From contig OY987247.1 in assembly GCA_963920765.1 (NCBI GenBank), positions 9,892,471-9,956,470 on the forward strand: 64,000 nucleotides of DNA, given 5' to 3'. Under the pieces are notes generated by a model that worked only from the letters and a program-made list of their open reading frames with translations, was not told the DNA's origin and searched no databases. Every line of letters begins with the position of its first letter. Position 1 is the stretch's first letter. A program made the position numbers and the translations under genes. Source of the stretch: Ulota crispa. Taxonomy: Eukaryota > Streptophyta > Bryopsida > Orthotrichales > Orthotrichaceae. Below, one piece after another: positions 49,051 to 60,170 of the stretch.

Positions 49051-49914
49051 ATGGCGGCCGCAAGCATGACCGTGGCCGTGGCCAGCGCGCCTTTCGCAGC
49101 TCGTGCTGAGAGCACTTTGAGCCGCAATGGCAGCGCACTGAGCATGGCCGCTCCGATGAGCAGCGCGTTGGCGATGTCGTGCGCCTTTTCGGACTTTTCT
49201 TTGTCGAAAAGGAGTAACGCGAACGCAGCTATCGTTGCGAGAGCAGCGGAGGTGACGGAGTACACGTTCGGGGAGACCGAGACCGCGACCGAGACGGAGG
49301 CAGCCCCCGCTGCTGCTGCTGCGCCGGTGCAACAGGGGTCGAAGCTGTACGTCGGAAACTTGCCGTGGTCGTGCGACAGTGCAATGTTGGCTGAATCCTG
49401 TCAGGATCATGGCACCGTAGAGGAGGTGGAGGTGATTTATGATCAGGAGTCTGGGAGGAGCCGAGGGTTTGCGTTTGTGACGATGGCGAGTACTGAGGAC
49501 GCGCAGGCGGTGATTAACGGGTTGGACGGGACTGATATGGAAGGACGGGCTTTGAGGGTGAACTACCCGCAGTCGAACAGGGACAAGCCTCGTTTCGAGA
49601 GAGGCGAGAGGCCCGAGCGGAGATCTCCTAGTCCTCGCAAGTCTGCTGATGATGCGAACAAGCTTTTTGTGGGGAACTTATCATGGGGATGTGATGAAGG
49701 TGCTTTGCATCAGTTGTTCTCGGACTATGGAAAGGTGGTGGATGCTAAGGTTGTGTATGATAGGGAATCCGGTAGGTCTCGTGGTTTTGGCTTCGTGACT
49801 TTGGAGAATGCGAGTGATGTTAGCACTGCCATTGAGAACCTCGACGGCGCCGACTTCGAGGGTAGGCAACTCAGAGTTAACATGGCCGGCGAGAAGCCCC
49901 CGCCCAGATTCTGA
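49051..49914 (+). CDS. Chloroplast ribonucleoprotein, two RRMs (cp31-like), paralogue 1
   Basis: Intronless, 287 aa. The N-terminus (MAAASMTVAVASAPFAARAE) is rich in Ala/Ser and poor in acidic residues to about residue 65, as in chloroplast transit peptides. An acidic Glu/Thr/Ala stretch (about 66-92) follows, then RRM1 (about 98-170: RNP2 LYVGNLPW, RNP1 RGFAFVTM), a linker with an Arg-rich RFERGERPERR segment, and RRM2 (about 204-276: RNP2 LFVGNLSW, RNP1 RGFGFVTL). It ends EKPPPRF. This layout is that of the cp28-cp31 class, which bind chloroplast transcripts and affect RNA stability and editing. The start is set by alignment with the paralogue at 55350, which has the same length. Localisation is inferred. 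Confidence 0.93.
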   Translation: MAAASMTVAVASAPFAARAESTLSRNGSALSMAAPMSSALAMSCAFSDFSLSKRSNANAAIVARAAEVTEYTFGETETATETEAAPAAAAAPVQQGSKLYVGNLPWSCDSAMLAESCQDHGTVEEVEVIYDQESGRSRGFAFVTMASTEDAQAVINGLDGTDMEGRALRVNYPQSNRDKPRFERGERPERRSPSPRKSADDANKLFVGNLSWGCDEGALHQLFSDYGKVVDAKVVYDRESGRSRGFGFVTLENASDVSTAIENLDGADFEGRQLRVNMAGEKPPPRF

Positions 49915-52900
49915 GCATCTTATGATGATAATGGATGGATGTCTTCTTGGATATGGTCAACTTAGGTGATTTTTGTTTTTATTTTAATTTTTTGTTGTTG
50001 TTGTGGCCTTATAGAGAAAGGCAGAATATCCCGGATAGGGTTGTATGGAATAGAGTAGGTTTTGTTCAAGGATACTAGGGAATGGCTGTTAAGATAGAGG
50101 CAGCAGTTTGGACTCCCTGGATGCCGGGTGAATTCCCTCGAGTTCAATTATAGAACTTCCTATACAATTCGATATTTTTGTCGTCGTCACAAGGATTTCA
50201 ATTTCTATGTCATCTTGTCAAATCTTTAACCATTTCAGTAACTCTCTTGAAAGGTGGAGTTGCACCCTTGCTTCGGTGTTATTCATCGTTTTGCCTTTTT
50301 TTCTTACGAGTTGGTTTGAATTTTAAGTACACCATTAGTTTTTAGCCTTGAAGGTTTTCTGTACCAATTTAATGATGTTTCATATGCGTAAACTTTAACC
50401 GATGCTATCACCTGTACTTGTAAAATATCGACTGTATGGACATAGGCAGTATTTCTTCCCCTCAGTGATAACAAGCATGGTGCAGGATAATATCAATTTT
50501 CACAACATCTAAAATGATATGGCTAGAGGGAAGTAGTAAAATGTAGAACAGGTAACTCTTACTTCCCCTCTTTATCTTCTATATAACATTTCACTAAGTA
50601 TCGTACCTTTTCACACGGTGCTGTACTTCTTGGAATTGAATTCCAGCTAAGTATGTATGGAGAAAAGGCAAGAATATTGTAGGTTAACATTCTTATGCCT
50701 TCAAATGATTCATTCCAATGTAAACTTAACTTCCAAGATTCCAACTTATGCAAAGTTTAGAAAAGTGAAAAGCTGAAAAGAAGTGATGTGGTTTGATTGC
50801 AACCGCAAGATGTTGGTGTGAGCGAGCAGTCGGAGCACGAAACGCGGCACCATAGAGAAAATCCGGGAATTTCTTGTGAGCGGCGGAGAATCACCGGAGG
50901 AGTGTGAACAACTCCATAGAATCTAAAGCTTAGATTTTCTCTTTTCGAGACTGCTGTTTCAGCCTATCACCTAACTTTGGTCGCTGTCTGCTGTGCGGCA
51001 AGATCTCAAAGCGCTGTACTTCTGCATCTGTGAGTGAGGATTACTCTCCACAGTGTGTCCTGTTTCATAATTACGGTTTCCAAAATTTTGTTTCACTAAT
51101 GTAGAATACTTCCAGAGAGCAGGCTTGAATCTCAGCAGATATTTCAATGTACATCCGCGAATTTCAATAGAATGCACTTTCTTTAACCCTAACCCTTACA
51201 CGATAGGGTACATTGAAAGCAAGAGAACAGCGGTAACTTAGAGAGGTTTGATGAAGGCAGCAATTCTGTTACTCTCTGATTAAGCATGCGCCACCTTCGA
51301 GGTGGAGTACTTTTATTTCTCTATGGCATACAGTATACAGAAAACTTTGATAAACGAGGAAGAGCCTTCGACAGGAACTGTGCAACAAAAGTGAGAATTC
51401 AGTGTGCGATTGTGCACCGCAATCGGACCCAGCAATTAGCACTGAAGCACTAAAGACAAATGCTTGGTGATTAACTTAGATTCATTGGCGATACGGCAAC
51501 TGCAGAAATCGCATTTGTATCGGTGGCGGTAAGGCGTCGGCGCAAGCAAGGAGGTCATCGTTCGCTGATTAGGGTTTTGAAGGCCACTGGAATCTCAGAA
51601 TCTGTCTCAGAATCTGCCTCAGAATCTGATTGGTCTACGGTTGGGAGTTGGCAATTCATCTACTGTGTTCCAAGTTCCACGTCCTCGTTCTATGCATTTT
51701 GCTTACATAGGTTGAAATGCCTTCTTAGGCTTGGTGGAATAGTTTGAAAGTTTTGGTATCTAGGAGATGGGACAGCACTCAAAGATTGGATTAATAATTT
51801 TGTTGGACCTAACTTTCAACCCAAGCCCACCACTAATTTTTACATAAAGTACTGTCTACACTTATATTGAATTTATCTAATCAGATTTTTTTGTTTGACT
51901 TATCCAATATAGTTAGGTTTGAATCTTTGAGCATAATTATATGGTTATTTTGCCAAAAACTAGTTAAAAATACATAAATATTTATTTTATAAGATTTGAT
52001 CATGATCTCTCCAACATTAAAATCTTCATAGAAAGAATTTTAAAACTTTTGGAGATGCTTGTTAGAAGAAAAGATTTGCGTATGATGTGTCCTATGCATC
52101 CATGCAATCAAATCTCACAAATTCATTACCATTTTTTAAAAATCATTTTTCATGTAAAACCATGAATGTTATGTAAAGTAATTCACCAAAAATAGGATTT
52201 TGGTTTTTTGAAACTCAAAATGTGATATGCTTGATGGGGATAGAGTAAAAATTAAAAGTAATGATACAAGATCCAAAAATACTAATTTTATTTTACAAAA
52301 TGCCAAAATTTTTGAAGACTAAACAAGGTAAACGAAACTAGCTTGTAAGTCACGGTACGTCTTATAATTACTATTATGAAATTTATAATTTATTCATTAA
52401 TACATTGTCCAAAACATCCTATGAAAGAAAAATTAAGACGTGTAATAGTAAAAGAAATACTTAATTCTTTATGTTAACACTTTCAAATACAATTAATTCT
52501 TGGTGACTAAGAAAGCAACAATGATTTAAGTAATTTCAGGAGATTGGATATTAATTACAAACATACCTGTACAAAATCTTTGTCCTAAATGCACACCATT
52601 AGAACATGAAAGCCTTAGGTACGGTTTAGTTTTGGTATAGCAATAATTATTACATTCAGCTTTGTAAGATATTCATACATTGATAAAAATATTTATACAA
52701 AAGAGCGTTTCATGTTATACCCCATGTTCTAAAGTTCCATCGAATCTCAATATCTAACTAGAGTGGAGTTGAAAATTGGAACTTAGAAATGCACACTACA
52801 TCTGAAGTCTCAAATTATTTAAAAACAATTATATGACAACATCTTTTGGGATTTTTGATGCCATCAACATGAAACTATGCTCAAGAGTTAAGTGCAACAA

Positions 52901-53427
52901 AAATGAACACCCAACTTGAGAACCAAGTCCCAACAATTTTTTTACTTAAAATATTCAAACCTTATTTTGTTCTTGTGTTTTTTTTGCCCTTCACAACCCA
53001 CCTAAAGGTTAATTTCCATGCTACAATGAAATTAAAGAACAAAAAAAGAAACAAAAAAGTTACAAAGCCATGTACGGAAGGGTGCTAAAAAACAAAAGTA
53101 TCAGAAATTGGAATTGGTGTTCCAACAAGTTCCTAGCTAGAAGCAATTTTTTTTTGGAGATCTTGAGTATTTTGGAGTAAAAGAACCTACTCACCTTGGA
53201 CAATTCTAACATAGCATGGCAGTTGTCCTAAGAGTTGACTTCCATGGTGGTTTAAAATCAATCACAACAATTAATGATTTTAATATAAAAAAATTGAGAC
53301 CCAAAATTTTTTGTACTTCTTGCTAGAAACTAAACACCATGATTCACACACTTTCATGGATGGTTTTGTAATTGGTTCATTGTTTCCTAGCTTTGTTTTG
53401 TAACTTGTTTGTTGTTTCCTACATTGA
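49915..53427. other. Intergenic DNA between the cpRNP paralogues
   Basis: The first 300 bp probably include the 3' UTR of paralogue 1. At about 51591-51632 a 12-bp repeat (tcagaatctg core) encodes SES-like residues in a 74-codon frame (51523-51747) that I do not recognise. From 51800 on it is AT-rich with no gene seen. Confidence 0.45.
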
Positions 53428-53737
53428 GTATTGCATTTAGGTTGTCTCACACTAATTTCTTGACATTTTACACCATTTAAATATTTATTGCTGTTACAAT
53501 AACCTTCATCAATAATTACCACAACAATTATTTTTTTAAAGTTTTAGCAACTATAACAAAACTTTGGAACAACAAACTAATAGTTTCCAAGTTGTAAACT
53601 ATGTAAACCCAAGTTTTTAGAGAGTTGCATGCACCCTTGAGTGGCCAAACAATGAATTATGAGGTAATTTTCTAGGGTAAGCCAATAAGGCAACCTAATT
53701 GTCAAGGCAACTTAAAGGCAACTTAAATGCAATAAGG
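53428..53737. mobile_element. Small TIR element, family B copy 2
   Basis: Ends gtattgcatttaggttgtct and the near-inverse ggcaacttaaatgcaataag. Interior matches 25368-25653. Confidence 0.7.
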
Positions 53738-54422
53738 TAGACACACCCATTCCCGACCCCTCCCCAATCTCACACTCTACATTTAGGGTGTTCTCCACAC
53801 ACTCTTGAACCCACAGTGAAGCAATGCCACTTGCACAAGCAAATCTTGCCATATGTTAGTTTCTGAGTTGCTATGAGGCGGTTGGGATTGGGGCCATCCA
53901 ATGCCACTATGGGTACATATCCAAGCAATTTAAAGGGTGGTTTAGAGTTGCTAATAGGGACCCTATGAGCTGCAACTTTGCCCTTTAATAGAAAGTAATC
54001 TACAATACTTTTTTCCACAAAAATTACATTCCATGATAACTTGTTGAAAGACTAACCCTACCAAATTTTCCTAAATTTTCCAAGACCTTGAAGTACCCTA
54101 AACCCTTAAACGCTCAAGTATGGTACGGTTTCCTTATTTAGTGGAGCTTATCCAACTCCAATTGTCCATGAAAGTTGGCCCTAAATTGGAGAAGCGCAAA
54201 ATTGGGACATTGGGAAACAGTGTGAACCAGAGTCTAGGAAATATTTGAGATTTTTTGGTTGATTTCTTCATTTGCTATATTGAACCAGTTAATCAAGGAA
54301 CTCCTTTGGTTATTTTCTCTAATTCATACTATAAGTAATTAAAAATCAAAATTTCAACCGGTATTTAGCTCATTTTTATAAATTGCAAACGTTCTTTCTC
54401 ATTTCAATCGGCTAGCTTTGAA
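53738..54422. other. Intergenic DNA, nothing recognised
   Basis: Short minus-strand frame at 53770-54018 without a known domain. Confidence 0.45.
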
Positions 54423-54758
54423 CTACACTAATAATGGTATTTAGTGTTATGTTACCAATAGTGTTACTTACACTTTTACTTCACTCACTCTAAATCTCAA
54501 CTAGTTTGCATTTAGAGTTGCCTAGTTGTTTAAAAATTAACTCATAAATTTAATTCAAATTTTTCGTTGTAATAAAATGAACCAATTTCTAACACTAAAT
54601 GTAAACTTGTAAAAAAATTTATATTCCCAAAAATTACTATAGTTGACAAGTAGTGTATACGTTGACATTTAGTGTTGGTAACATTAAAAGGATTGTTGAT
54701 ATTTAGTGTTGCGGTTTGTAATTAGTGTTGCCAACACTAAATACCATTATTAGTGTAG
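54423..54758. mobile_element. MITE with 23-bp TIRs, TA-flanked
   Basis: The core ends cactaataatggtatttagt (+gtt) are mirrored at the right (aacactaaataccattatta + gtg). With those ends each side is flanked by TA, compatible with Tc1/mariner-type target duplication. A CACTA assignment is not supported, because there is no 3-bp duplication. Confidence 0.75.
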
Positions 54759-55349
54759 CAGTTGGTTCTTCCTAGACCTTGGTGTGAATGGCAAGGTTTA
54801 ATTTCTTGGCAAAATTTTGCCTAAATCTTACCTCAAAAACCTGATGGCAACCTTTACACTAATAAATCCGTATGAAAATATGGATGAAATCGCTAAATCC
54901 TTCCCAAACAAATCTCAATGCGCCAAAATTTGGATAAAAATAACTTATATTAGCATGTTTTTGGATGAACTCTCATATAACATTCATTTCATTTGTACCA
55001 ATTTTAGACAAAATTTCCTTACCTGCCTGCATTCTGGGGTGCGGGTCGCTCTACGTTGACTAAAACCAAAATTAAACCCTACTGAACGGCCCGTGAGAAC
55101 AATGACTCATGGAGAACGGGGAATGGGAGCAGGGAGCAAGGGAGAGAGCGTCTCTCTCACCAGCCAGGTGTGCACGCGCCTTATCCGAACCAGTTCGTTC
55201 CAGTGAGGGGGCTGCCTTCGTCTCCCTCGCTCGCTCGCTCTCTTCCGGATATCCGAAGCCCAGAGCCCGGCCTCTCTCCTACTCTCAGGGTTCGGGGTTT
55301 GCTCTCCTCGGAATTTTGTCGCCCTCCGTTGCCCCCCGTTTCACCAGCT
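54759..55349 (+). promoter_or_regulatory. Upstream region and GC-rich leader of cpRNP gene 2
   Basis: AT-rich to about 55030, then GC-rich with CT-rich tracts (tcgctcgctcgctctctt near 55225). No TATA element confidently placed. Confidence 0.4.
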
Positions 55350-56213
55350 ATGGCGGCCGTTTCCATGGCCATGGCCGTTGCCGGCACGCGCTTCGCCGCC
55401 GTCTCAGCCCGCGCCGACACCAATTTGAGCCGAAATGGTGGCATATTGAGCATGACAGCTCCCAGGGCGGCGTCTACGGCGATGTTGTACTCGTTCGCCG
55501 AGTTTTCACTGTCGAAGACGAGTTGCAGAAATACCGCTATGATCGCTAGGGCTTCTGACTTGGAGCAGGGCTCGTTCACGGACGAAGCCCCTGCCCCTGC
55601 GCCTGCGCCTGTGCAGCAAGGCTCCAAGCTGTACGTCGGGAATTTGCCCTGGACGTGCGACAGCACGCATCTGGCGGAGGTTTGTCAGGACGTCGGCGTG
55701 GTGGTGGAAGCTGTGGAGGTGATCTACGATCAAGAGTCCGGGAGGAGCCGCGGATTCGCGTTTGTGACGATGGCGAGCAATGCGGATGCGCAGGCGGTCA
55801 TCGATGCGTTGGACGGAACCGATATGGAAGGACGGACGTTGAGGGTGAACTACCCGCAGTCGAACAGGGACAAGCCTCGTTTCGAGCGGGGCGAGAGGCC
55901 CGAGCGGAGAGCTCCGAGCGGTGGTGCTGGTGGCAGCCGCAGGCCTGATGACCCGAATAAATTGTTCGTTGGAAACCTGGCGTGGGGTTGCGATGACGGA
56001 GCTCTGCAGCAGCTGTTTTCTGACTTCGGAAGAGTTGTGGAGGCCAAGATTGTGTACGATAGGGACAGTGGCAGGTCACGCGGGTTCGGGTTCGTGACTT
56101 TGGAGAACTCGACTGAGGTAAACCGTGCCATTGAGAACCTTGATGGTGCTGATTTTGAGGGAAGGCAACTGAGAGTGAACTTGGCTGGAGATAAGCCTCC
56201 ACCGAGATTCTAA
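55350..56213 (+). CDS. Chloroplast ribonucleoprotein, two RRMs (cp31-like), paralogue 2
   Basis: Intronless, 287 aa, same strand as paralogue 1 and about 5.4 kb downstream. Transit-peptide-like start MAAVSMAMAVAGTRFAA, a short acidic/proline segment (DEAPAPAPAPVQQ), RRM1 (about 93-165: LYVGNLPW, RGFAFVTM), the conserved linker NYPQSNRDKPRFERGERPER followed by a Gly-rich GGAGGSRRPDD absent from paralogue 1, and RRM2 (about 204-276: LFVGNLAW, RGFGFVTL). Ends DKPPPRF. The RRMs are nearly the same in the two copies, while the transit peptides and linkers have diverged. Probably a local duplicate with the same kind of plastid RNA-binding role. Confidence 0.93.
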   Translation: MAAVSMAMAVAGTRFAAVSARADTNLSRNGGILSMTAPRAASTAMLYSFAEFSLSKTSCRNTAMIARASDLEQGSFTDEAPAPAPAPVQQGSKLYVGNLPWTCDSTHLAEVCQDVGVVVEAVEVIYDQESGRSRGFAFVTMASNADAQAVIDALDGTDMEGRTLRVNYPQSNRDKPRFERGERPERRAPSGGAGGSRRPDDPNKLFVGNLAWGCDDGALQQLFSDFGRVVEAKIVYDRDSGRSRGFGFVTLENSTEVNRAIENLDGADFEGRQLRVNLAGDKPPPRF

Positions 56214-58616
56214 GCATCTGCCTCCATGCCTACATGTATGTGAAATGGTTTTTTTTGCTATCGGGAAATAAGTTATAATGGCTCCAGATAAGAGTAGATG
56301 TGAGAAGAGTAGTTTGCAATCTGCTAAGGTGGAGAGCGGCAGTTGTTCAAATTCTCCGGAGGCTCAGTAGTTTACACCTTACACTAATTGACAAACTTGT
56401 CATTGCAAAACGGTTCTCACTTGCTATCTGGTCTGTTATGCTCACTGTAAAGTACGACTTATGCCGTGAAACCGTGTTTTGCTTGTTGATCATGTATGGT
56501 TTTACTCTCCAATTATATGCACGTTTGAATTTCAGTTCCGTTTCTGGATTTTTTTTCAAGGGGTATGTTAAAATATGTGGGAGTTCTGGGCCTTTAGAAC
56601 TGAAATTTTATACGTTTTGCTAAGACCATTGGTTAGTCATTGGTGAGCTGCATTTGAGAATGATGTACTGTCTATGAATTGTACACCCTAAATTGATCTT
56701 TCTAATTGACCATCTCAGTTTTTTGAATTCGTAAAACCTAATGAGAACTGTTTTATTGACGAGTTTCAGCTCTCAGATGTCTTAATCGAAAACAAAGGTC
56801 ATTTATTATGGATAAAGTTCAAAAACTTACAGACCTTATTACGCCTGTTGCAGAAGCAGTCACTCCTAAAGCTTGGTTCTTGCATTAAGTGTTCCATGTT
56901 CATGATAAGTCGTGATTTTTTTATATTTTACTATGGGATGTTCGATTGGGTTAGTGGAGATTGCATTTTGTTATTATTGCTTCCTGAGTTATTTCACACT
57001 TATAGTCCATTTTTTGGGGTCAGATGGGCAGTCTTGCATTGGTGTGAACCTCAACGTGTGGAGATTGTTATTCCAAATTCTTATTAGGTCGAGATTAACA
57101 ATTTAATGGTGTGCAAAAGTTATTAAAAAGTTGCAGCATTAACTGTTCCAAAGAACCGTCATACCTACAGGTAAAACTTCTAGGTGGGTCGGGTTTAGGG
57201 TGGATTTACTAATCAAAACAACGACTTCCTACATGCAGATTATTTTGAACTCGTATTAATGAGCTGTGAACTTATGAATTACACCTTCACGTTGTACCTC
57301 AAATCGATTGAGGTATTGTCTCTGAACTAATAATTGTGCTAACTTTACTCAGGATTCTTCAAGTTTGGTTCGGAGTTTTAGATTGGCATGGGTCCTTACA
57401 CCTCATACTACTTTTACCCATTTGTTGTTTGGTGACACTTGCATTTGAAAAGTTGAATTCTGTGTCCTTATCCTTGGTATCTGAAATACAGAACAATCCA
57501 AAGTAAGGATAGCGGTGTTTAGGGTTTAGAGTTCCACTTTCTGGTCGATATTTGGATTAATTTGAAGAGCATGTATCTTCGTACTCTTTTGATTTGGCTC
57601 CCCCTCCCCCTTCTAGAGGATGGCTGAATACGAAATTTACAAACCGTAATGTCCCTCTGAGATCAGAACAAATTAACTGAGGAGTGGTTCTTGGATTTAC
57701 AACAGAAGTTGGGCAGGTAACCACGATGCCAACATTTTGATCCCATGTCTGAATTTGAGTTGTTTTTGTAGATATGTGCAAGAATCAACTTAAGGCAAAT
57801 CTAGTTTCAAAAAAAATGGATGACAAAAAAGTTACAATGACGTACAGATAGTTTGCCCTATTATCACTGCACCTTAGTTCAAAATTTAATTATAGAAGCT
57901 GCAGTACACCAAATGCCATGGTTGGTTATTAGGGTTTCAGTAGTATAATGTCAATTTTAAGCTCAAATTTGAAATTATCCTATTATTAATCTTTTAAAGA
58001 TTTCTGTTTCTATAAGTTGCTACCATGTAGTCATACACAATCATATTTTGTCATTTTCATCTCTAATCTCCTTCCTTTCCTTGGCTTTTGTGGTAATCCA
58101 TAAGTGTTAGCTAAGTTGACAAATTTCAATTGTTTTTAGTTTTTTACAATTGGCATTACTACAGTTAAGGCAAAGAGATTATACATTGTATGTCTAATTG
58201 AGGTCTTCATAACTAATATTCTTTATTTTGAGTAGCTTTTGATCAAAGGAAAAAGAGAAAAAAATGCACTTTTAAGTAAAAAACTTTGAGACTTTTTTTA
58301 CAATATTAGTGAATCCAAATTTAAAACAAATTTCTAAAAGATATGGGTTTTTTTAAATTGAGAGGTGATAATAGGGCATGAATGATAATAGAACAAAATA
58401 CCTGCTCGGAATCAACAATATGCAATGCAACTTTAAAGCATTAATAGCACTTTACAAAATGGTATCTCCATCATCCAAAAAATCCTCATTCTCCTCTGTA
58501 AGATCATTTATTACCTATTTAACTAGTAGTGAGTAACTTTTTAATTATGAAATTTTTATGTCCTTTAGCATTGGAAGTTTTTCAGTTTTTAGCATATGTT
58601 CTACTTCAATGTTTTG
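56214..58616. other. 3' flank of cpRNP gene 2 and intergenic DNA
   Basis: Probable 3' UTR at the start. No further gene recognised; AT-rich after about 57800. Confidence 0.45.
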
Positions 58617-58682
58617 CATGCTTTTTATTTAACCTTTAATCGTCTATGCCATGCTTTTTATTTAACCTTTAATCGTCCATGC
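58617..58682. repeat. 33-bp tandem duplication
   Basis: Two copies of catgctttttatttaacctt..., identical except one base. Confidence 0.9.
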
Positions 58683-58694
58683 CATTTTCACGAA

Positions 58695-59425
58695 CATCAG
58701 GGTTTTGGAAGACCTACAACTTTGATGCATTGTATCCCAATCAATCGGATGATTTACAAAAAGTGATCATTGAAAATAGTGGAACACCTAATACTTAGAA
58801 AATGGTTTGCAAATTTTGGTAACAATTGATTGTGGGAGATGGAAGATTATAACATTTGATCAACCAACATGTGATGGCAAAATCTCATTTTTGGCAAGTA
58901 GTTGCTATTTAATGGTTTTGAAAAAATTCTATAAATCCCTAATTCATCTCAAATTTTGTGAGTAGCAAGATTAGATGTGAATGCACACACTAATAAATTA
59001 TTGAAGAGTTTACTTCTTTGTAGGTTAAGTTTTAGGGCTTTAATTTCCTATTGTGCAGAAAACAATGACTGGCACAATTGGTGAGGGTTGCCTTGACAAG
59101 GGTTTAGAACATGCTTGAACCCTTGGTGGCAAAATTCTTGCTACCATGAAGCACTTTCAAGGAAGCTTGCAATGAGTATTGACTGGTTGTAGCTGGTAAG
59201 ACATTGCTTGCCACCATGCTTTGTGTGGTGTTGCACCCAATTAAGACTCTTGAGGCACTTGCTTAACATTTGGCTTGCCTTGCCATTACTTGGCTTGCAT
59301 GGACCACTTTAATACCTTGATAATTGTAGTTTATAGCAAGGTCAAAAAATTAGATGCAATACCTCAAACATGCATGTGAATTCATGTGAGGACCAATTTG
59401 GTCCTCTAGGATATTCAAGGGTTAA
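58695..59425 (+). repeat. Dispersed repeat R3, copy 2 (uninterrupted)
   Basis: Matches 39476-40487 in the same orientation but lacks the 305-bp insertion found there. Ends at aagggttaa. Confidence 0.75.
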
Positions 59426-59925
59426 ACATATCTCTTGAAGTTTTGCAAGTATTTCCCAATGTTTTGTAAACCAATACAATTTCTAAACTATTACTTATAG
59501 ACCTTGGGTAGTTGTTACTTAGTTAAACATGGCAATTTGCTAATAGACAAATTTGTGAGCTTTTGACAATTGCTAATTGTCGATTGCTTGATGCCTATCC
59601 ATGGTTTTTTGACAAGTTGCACTTTTGTCAATTGGTACATTTAGAGGAATTCTTCATAAATAATTCCAAAATATAAACATGTGGACCCGTTGAAATTCTA
59701 GAAGCTATGGCAAATAGGTCAAAATTATGCTAATATTGTAAGGTTGGATCTAAGTATTGAGGTTTGGTATAGAAAACAAGAGTGGGATATGTGTTGCTTT
59801 GACATAATTGATTGTGCGGTTTATAAAAAATTATCAACAAAAATAACTTTGTGACTTCACAACAAAATTCAACATTTCCTTCAAAAAACCAAATTTGAAA
59901 AAAATCACTTGTCATCCAAGCCTAC
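59426..59925. other. AT-rich spacer, nothing recognised
   Basis: No coding signal. Confidence 0.5.
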
Positions 59926-60170
59926 TGTCACGGACATAGAAATAGAAAGATAATAGATAAGAATTAGGAATGAACTTGGATTCAAAGATGAGGAAACAAA
60001 TATCAAAGGAGGTGAGCGATGGCTCCAAGAGATGTATTGTTGAATCTGAATAATACTTTAGCTTTTACTTTATATATATTATGATCTAAAGTGAAAAAAA
60101 TTTAAAGTAAAAGATATTCTAAAGTCAAAAATAAAAAAAAACGAAACGTTCTGAAATAACGTCCTTAACA
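59926..60170 (-). repeat. 3' LTR of the Gypsy element
   Basis: In element orientation it starts TGTTAAGGACGTTATTTC and ends TATTTCTATGTCCGTGACA (245 bp). It is preceded by the purine tract cttaagaaggga at about 60173-60184. Confidence 0.75.

Noticed and set aside
54423..54758. Assignment of the 54.4-kb MITE to CACTA because it begins CACTA and ends TAGTG
   Set aside because: There is no 3-bp duplication and no CACTACAA-type end; TA flanks on both sides fit Tc1/mariner better.
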